From Candidatus Rokuibacteriota bacterium (GTDB lineage Bacteria; Methylomirabilota; Methylomirabilia; Rokubacteriales; CSP1-6), in assembly GCA_003220195.1 (NCBI GenBank), contig QHRT01000107.1:1-10121 (forward strand): a stretch of 10,121 nucleotides of DNA, in the 5' to 3' direction. Every line of letters starts with the position of its first letter. Position 1 is the first letter of the stretch. A model generated the notes under the pieces. The model had not been told where the DNA came from. It made no database searches and saw only the letters and a list, made by a program, of their open reading frames with translations. Shown here in pieces: positions 6,716 through 10,121 of this stretch. A program made the translations under genes and the position numbers.

Positions 6716-7725
6716 CGGTGATCTCCATCATCCTGCCGGTGTTCGATGCGGCGGCGACGGTCGGCGAAGCGATCGACAGCATGCTGGCGCAGACCGAGCC
6801 GGATTGGGAGCTGATTACCGTCGACGACGGCTCGACGGATGACTCTCTACGCGTCCTTCACGCCGCCGCCCGGCGCGACGAGCGCATCCGCGTGCTCGCC
6901 CGCGAGCATCGCGGTCTCGTCCCGACCCTGAACGACGGCCTGGCGGCGGCGCGCGGCCGTTTCGTGGCGCGGATGGACGCCGACGACGTCGCGTTGCCCG
7001 AACGGCTCTTGCGGCAACGCCGCCATCTCGAGCAGCGTCCCGAGATCGGTGTCGTCGCCACGCGCGTCTCCTTCGACGGTGATCCGGCGAGGCAGGCGGG
7101 GTTCGCGCGCCACGTGGACTGGAGCAACACGCTCTTGAGCCACGACGAGATCTCGCTGGCGCGCTTCGTCGAATCCCCGATCGTCCACCCGACCGTGATG
7201 TTTCGGCGTGAGCTCGTCGAGCGAGCGGGCACGTACGCCGATGGCGCGTTTCCCGAAGATTACGAGCTCTGGCTCCGGTGGCTCGAGGCCGGCGTGCGCT
7301 TCGAGAAGCTCCCCGATCCGTTGCTGAGATGGCGTGATGCCGGGTCACGACTGTCGCGGGTCGATCCCCGGTATGCGACCGACGCATTCTACCGCGTGAA
7401 GGCGTTCTATCTCGCTCGCTGGCTCGCGCGAGAGAACCCCCACCATCCGAAGATCGTCGTGTGGGGCGCCGGGCGCGTCACCCGCCGCCGCGTCGAGCAT
7501 CTCGCCGCGCACGGCATCGAGGTCGCCGCATTCGTCGACATCGATGCCCGCAAGATCGGCAAGACGATCGACGGCGTCCCCGTCGTGAGCATGGAGAAGC
7601 TTCCGCCGCCCGGCCAGGCGTTCGTCGTGCCGTACGTGGCGAGCGTCGACGCGCGGAGGCTCATCGAGACGCAGCTCCGGGCGTTCGGCTATCGTCCCGG
7701 TCGCGACTACATCCCGGCCGCGTAG
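6712..7725 (+). CDS. Family 2 glycosyltransferase fused to a C-terminal Rossmann-like (PglD-N-type) domain
   Basis: The 337-residue protein has two parts. Residues 1 to about 215 form a GT-A glycosyltransferase: SIILPVFDAAATVGEAIDS (5-23), nucleotide-binding VDDGST (37-42), the metal-binding MDADD (88-92), and a likely catalytic-base region PEDYELWLRW (181-190). Residues about 246-337 form a separate domain starting KIVVWGAGRVTRR, with G252-A-G254 as a dinucleotide-type turn, then VAAFVDIDARKIGKTIDGVPVV and a C-terminal Tyr/Pro-rich tail. This resembles the N-terminal Rossmann-like domain of PglD-type sugar acyltransferases. No membrane segments are seen, so it is likely cytosolic. The start is GTG at 6712, overlapping the phnE stop (GTGA), with GTG at 6718 as an alternative; no clear Shine-Dalgarno. 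It is last in the operon. Donor and acceptor cannot be told from sequence, and its link to an importer is unexplained. Confidence 0.87.
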   Translation: MTVISIILPVFDAAATVGEAIDSMLAQTEPDWELITVDDGSTDDSLRVLHAAARRDERIRVLAREHRGLVPTLNDGLAAARGRFVARMDADDVALPERLLRQRRHLEQRPEIGVVATRVSFDGDPARQAGFARHVDWSNTLLSHDEISLARFVESPIVHPTVMFRRELVERAGTYADGAFPEDYELWLRWLEAGVRFEKLPDPLLRWRDAGSRLSRVDPRYATDAFYRVKAFYLARWLARENPHHPKIVVWGAGRVTRRRVEHLAAHGIEVAAFVDIDARKIGKTIDGVPVVSMEKLPPPGQAFVVPYVASVDARRLIETQLRAFGYRPGRDYIPAA

Positions 7726-7733
7726 CGACCTCA

Positions 7734-7780
7734 CGCCACCGATCGGTTTGACCGCGCCCCTGGACCCGGATAAGGTGGCG
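7734..7780. repeat. 7-bp perfect inverted repeat flanking the putative promoter
   Basis: CGCCACC at 7734-7740 is matched by GGTGGCG at 7774-7780, 33 nt apart. The left arm runs into the 8-bp palindrome CCGATCGG (7739-7746). The right arm overlaps the proposed -10 region. The spacing is too long for a typical intrinsic terminator and there is no T-tract. It may be an operator pair or chance in GC-rich DNA. Confidence 0.3.
7748..7776 (+). promoter_or_regulatory. Possible sigma-70-type promoter for the monooxygenase/reductase pair
   Basis: TTGACC (7748-7753) is followed after exactly 17 nt by TAAGGT (7771-7776). The first hexamer matches the -35 consensus at five of six bases, the second matches TATAAT only at T1, A2 and T6. 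It sits in the only sizeable gap (78 nt) of the plus-strand genes, just ahead of a strong ribosome-binding site, which favours a separate transcription unit from 7804. Confidence 0.4.
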
Positions 7781-7787
7781 ACACGCG

Positions 7788-7794
7788 AGGAGGG
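7788..7794 (+). promoter_or_regulatory. Strong ribosome-binding site deciding the GTG start of the monooxygenase
   Basis: AGGAGGG ends 9 nt before the GTG at 7804. This good spacing supports GTG as the start of the SsuD-like protein. Confidence 0.75.
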
Positions 7795-7803
7795 ACGCGA
7801 AGC

Positions 7804-8904
7804 GTGCCCGTCGAATTCATCGGGATGATCGGGGTCAAGCCGGAAGGCGCCGATGGCGCCGCCGTTCACGTGATCGGCGGCGGCATCGACTCGGCGTGGC
7901 TCTGCGGCTTCGCGCGCGCACACGAGGACGCGGGCTTCGACAAGGTGCTGGTCGGCTACACGTCGACGTCGGCCGACGGCTTCATCGTCGCGAGCTACGC
8001 CGCGGCGCACACCGAACGGCTCGGGTATCTCATCGCGCACCGTCCGGGGTTCGTCGCGCCCACGCTGGCCGCGCGCAAGGCGGCATCGCTCGATCACTTC
8101 ACCGGGGGACGGGTCGCGCTCCACATCATCACCGGTGGCACCGACAGCGAGCTCCACCGCGACGGCGACCAGCTCGACAAGGACACGCGCTACCGCCGCA
8201 CCGACGAGTACGTCGACATTCTGCGGACGACCTGGATCGCCGAGAAGCCGTTCGACTACGCCGGCCGCTTCTACCAGGTCACGAAGGCCTACTCCGACGT
8301 GAAACCGGTCCAGAAGCCGGCAATCCCGATCTACTTCGGCGGCGCGTCGGGCCCGGCCGCCGACGTCGGGGCGAAGCACGCGGACGTCTACGCCTTGTGG
8401 GGCGAGCCGCTCGCCGCGGTGAAGCAGCGCATCGACGACGTGTGGGCGCGGGCCGCGACCTTCGGACGTCGGCCGAGGATCAGCGTGTCGTTCCGGCCGA
8501 TCCTCGCCGCGACGGAGGCCAGGGCGTGGGAGCGCGCGCGAGCGATCCTGGCGCGCGTGATGGAGACGGCGGCGCCGATCGTCGGCGAAGGCCCGGGCAT
8601 CCTGCCACAAGCCGAGGGCGCCAGAAGGCTGGTGGAGTTCGCGCGGCAGTCGGAGCTTCACGACAAGAGGCTCTGGATGCCGATCGCCGCGGCGATGGGC
8701 GGCGCCGGCAACACCTCGGCGCTGGTCGGGACGCCGGAGCAGGTCGCGGAGGCGTTGCTGGACTATTACGACATCGGCGTCACGACGTTCCTGATCCGCG
8801 GGTTCGACCCGCTCAGCGACGCCGTCGATTACGGCCGCGAGCTGATCCCGCTCGTGCGTGCGGAGATTGCACGCCGCGATCGGCAGCTGGTCGCGCACGC
8901 ATGA
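7804..8904 (+). CDS. SsuD-like flavin-dependent (LLM class) monooxygenase
   Basis: The 366-residue protein is a TIM-barrel bacterial luciferase-family enzyme closest, by pattern, to FMNH2-dependent alkanesulfonate monooxygenase SsuD (381 aa in E. coli), which cleaves C-S bonds to release sulfite. Matching blocks are AHRPGFVAPTLAARKAASLD (78-97), a GGR then HIITGG segment, RYRRTDEYVDILR (129-141), PIYFGGASG (175-183), YALWGEPLAAVKQRI (196-210) and GGAGNTSALVGTPEQV (299-314). By recalled alignment the four residues reported as important in E. coli SsuD (Cys54, His228, Arg297, Tyr331) correspond here to S56, R231, M298 and F334. It is therefore probably not a classical alkanesulfonate monooxygenase; sulfone, thioester-like or other C-S/C-X substrates are possible. 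GTG start with good ribosome-binding site; its stop overlaps the FMN reductase start (ATGA), which would supply reduced flavin. Confidence 0.9.
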   Translation: MPVEFIGMIGVKPEGADGAAVHVIGGGIDSAWLCGFARAHEDAGFDKVLVGYTSTSADGFIVASYAAAHTERLGYLIAHRPGFVAPTLAARKAASLDHFTGGRVALHIITGGTDSELHRDGDQLDKDTRYRRTDEYVDILRTTWIAEKPFDYAGRFYQVTKAYSDVKPVQKPAIPIYFGGASGPAADVGAKHADVYALWGEPLAAVKQRIDDVWARAATFGRRPRISVSFRPILAATEARAWERARAILARVMETAAPIVGEGPGILPQAEGARRLVEFARQSELHDKRLWMPIAAAMGGAGNTSALVGTPEQVAEALLDYYDIGVTTFLIRGFDPLSDAVDYGRELIPLVRAEIARRDRQLVAHA

Positions 8905-9473
8905 CGACACTCCTCGCCGTCCTCGGCAGCGTCACGCCACCGAGCCGGCTCCACGCGGCGATGAAGGACGCGGTCGACACCGCCGCCGCGCGCGCCGGCG
9001 TGTCGGCGTCGCTGCTCGATCTCGGCGAGCATCGCCTGTCGTTCGCCGACGGCCGGCCGCTCGACGCGTTCGGCGACGACACCGCGCCCGCCGTGGCCCG
9101 CGTCGCCGCCGCCGACGCCGTGATCCTGGCGAGCCCGGTCTATCGCGGCTCGTTCACGGGAGCGCTCAAGAACTTCCTGGACCTGACGCCGGTCGAGGCG
9201 TTGCGCGACAAGCCCGTCGGCATCGTCGCGATGGGCGCGACGCTCCACCACTATCTCGGCGTCGACTGGCAGCTGCGTGGCGTTCTCGCGTGGTTCGGCG
9301 CGCTGGTCGTCCCGACGAGCGTGTATCTCGAGTCGTCGCAGTTCAAGGACGGCAAGCTGGCGGACGATCGAGGCCGCGCCGCGCTGACCGATCTCGTCTC
9401 GGCGCTGCTCGATCTGGCGTCGAGGCCGAAACGGCCGCTCGGCCCGCCGCCGCTCGCCTCCGGCCGGGGCTGA
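8901..9473 (+). CDS. NAD(P)H-dependent FMN reductase, SsuE-like
   Basis: The 190-residue flavodoxin-fold protein should reduce FMN with NAD(P)H and hand FMNH2 to the monooxygenase encoded just upstream. Family marks are the phosphate-binding loop GSVTPPSR (9-16), the core ASPVYRGSFTGALKNFLD (77-94), which is nearly diagnostic for the SsuE/FMN_red group, PVGIVAMGATLHHYLGVD (105-122), and the VVPTSVYLESSQF strand near 136-148. Length matches SsuE (about 190). The C-terminal tail (about 175-190) is Pro-rich and probably disordered. ATG at 8901 overlaps the monooxygenase TGA by 4 nt, giving strong coupling and a fixed start; no separate ribosome-binding site is apparent. It ends 3 nt from the stop of the convergent outer-membrane protein gene. 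No sulfonate transporter (ssuABC) is present nearby. Confidence 0.92.
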   Translation: MTTLLAVLGSVTPPSRLHAAMKDAVDTAAARAGVSASLLDLGEHRLSFADGRPLDAFGDDTAPAVARVAAADAVILASPVYRGSFTGALKNFLDLTPVEALRDKPVGIVAMGATLHHYLGVDWQLRGVLAWFGALVVPTSVYLESSQFKDGKLADDRGRAALTDLVSALLDLASRPKRPLGPPPLASGRG

Positions 9474-9476
9474 GAG

Positions 9477-10121
9477 TTACCGGAAGTAGATCCGCAGCCC
9501 GACGGAACTGATGATCGAGTCCAGGTTGACGTGCCGCGCCTGCCGCTGGACGGTCACCTCGTGGCCGCGGTCGATCACGTACTTGCTCTCGAGTCCCAGC
9601 GCGATGTTCCGCACCAGGAAATAGTCGACGCCGAGGCCGACGGCGCCGATCGGGGCGAAATTCTCGGCGCTGACGTCGAGATTCGTCGCCGGCGGCTTCA
9701 GGTCGTGGCTCTCGGCGTAGCTGACGCCGATGCCGGCCAGCGCGTACGGCACCAGGCGATTGTCCAGGAGCGGATACTTGAGCCGCACCTCCGGGATCAC
9801 TGCGTAGAGCGACAGCTTGCCGAGATTGCCGAGACCGCGAAGGCGCAGCGTTCCCTTGTAGCCGTCGGCCATCAGCTCCGCAGCCAGGAAGCGAGAGATG
9901 TCGACGCCGACGGCGATCTGGAAGTACTGATCCAGCGCGCTGCCGAGCGAGGCCTGTTCGGTCCTCATCTCGAGCCCACCGCCAAGTCTTTCGTGGAGGA
10001 AATGTTGCCCTCCGAGCCTGACGCCGAAGTACGGCCGCCACGGCGGAGGCTCGTACGCGCGCGGGGCATCCGGACCTTCCGGGAACAGCAGGCGGAGTGA
10101 CGTCGTGACCAGCAACGCGTC
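9477..10121 (-). CDS. Outer-membrane beta-barrel protein (OmpW/OmpA-barrel-like), 5' end beyond window
   Basis: About 214 residues are visible, ending with TAA at 9477-9479. The sequence shows alternating hydrophobic/polar strands typical of small barrels: RPYFGVRLGGQHF, FQIAVGVDISRFLAAELM, LSLYAVIPEVRLKYP, LVPYALAGIGVSYAE, IGAVGLGVDYFLVRNIALGLESKYV, and a final SIISSVGLRIYFR. The PYALAGIG and GVDYFL.RNIALGLE patterns recur in OmpW-like and related outer-membrane beta-barrel families, and the aromatic penultimate end (YFR) is close to the usual terminal Phe. The last-strand Phe is followed by Arg, slightly atypical. A TTG start at 10113-10115 is possible, but no signal peptide follows it and the frame stays open to the right edge, so the true start with signal peptide is most likely outside. 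Function (porin, lipid trafficking or structural) cannot be assigned. Convergent with the FMN reductase gene. Confidence 0.78.
   Translation of the reverse strand, partial: DALLVTTSLRLLFPEGPDAPRAYEPPPWRPYFGVRLGGQHFLHERLGGGLEMRTEQASLGSALDQYFQIAVGVDISRFLAAELMADGYKGTLRLRGLGNLGKLSLYAVIPEVRLKYPLLDNRLVPYALAGIGVSYAESHDLKPPATNLDVSAENFAPIGAVGLGVDYFLVRNIALGLESKYVIDRGHEVTVQRQARHVNLDSIISSVGLRIYFR

Noticed and set aside
7345..8910. 521-codon minus-strand open frame opposite the monooxygenase
   Set aside because: No family pattern and a composition rich in Arg, Asp, Val and His expected from the complement of GC-rich codons; the plus strand has a clear LLM-class protein.
7804..9473. Naming the pair ssuD-ssuE
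   Set aside because: The reductase fits, but the monooxygenase appears to lack the SsuD active-site residues and no ssuABC genes are nearby, so symbols were left blank.
1..10121. tRNA, rRNA, CRISPR arrays, insertion sequences, attachment sites
   Set aside because: No transposase-like protein, spaced direct repeats, terminal inverted repeats or cloverleaf-like sequence was noticed on reading both strands by eye.

Overview
The window is high-GC bacterial DNA (roughly two-thirds G+C by eye). It is densely packed, with frequent GTG/TTG starts and 4-nt start/stop overlaps. An outer-membrane beta-barrel gene and two exported solute-binding proteins point to a Gram-negative (diderm) organism. The gene content resembles soil bacteria such as Rhizobiales/Betaproteobacteria-like lineages or Candidatus Rokubacteria (Methylomirabilota). 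That placement is inference from gene style only; there is no marker gene in the window.

Layout. (1) 1-1231, plus strand: the C-terminal end of a class III adenylate/guanylate cyclase, followed 5 nt later by a six-TM GGDEF diguanylate cyclase. (2) 1235-2830, minus strand: a Tat-exported family 5 (peptide/opine/nickel type) ABC substrate-binding protein with no permease beside it. Its stop lies 3 nt from the GGDEF stop. (3) 2831-2917: a short divergent promoter region. (4) 2918-7725, plus strand: a compact five-gene operon of amidohydrolase (TRZ/ATZ type), PhnD-like binding protein, PhnC-like ATPase, PhnE-like permease and a two-domain GT2 glycosyltransferase. Three of the four junctions are 4-nt ATGA/GTGA overlaps and the fourth is a 26-nt gap. 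(5) 7726-7803: a 78-nt gap with a plausible promoter and a strong ribosome-binding site. (6) 7804-9473, plus strand: an SsuD-like flavin-dependent monooxygenase and an SsuE-like FMN reductase with an ATGA overlap. (7) 9477-10121, minus strand: an outer-membrane beta-barrel protein running off the right edge, again convergent with a 3-nt gap.

How they may work together. The central operon looks like a complete binding-protein-dependent importer of the phosphonate/phosphite/phosphate (PhnCDE) type, translationally coupled to a cytoplasmic amidohydrolase. The product would be an import-and-hydrolyse module. The PhnD protein keeps the Ser-rich anion-binding loop and the His of E. coli PhnD, but by recalled alignment lacks residues that hold the 2-aminoethylphosphonate amine. 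The amidohydrolase carries Gln where the family usually has a catalytic Glu. The SsuD-like enzyme likewise has all four recalled SsuD active-site residues replaced. These three substitutions suggest substrates different from the named relatives. No C-P lyase, phosphonatase, phosphite dehydrogenase or ssuABC gene is in the window, so the transported and oxidised compounds remain open.
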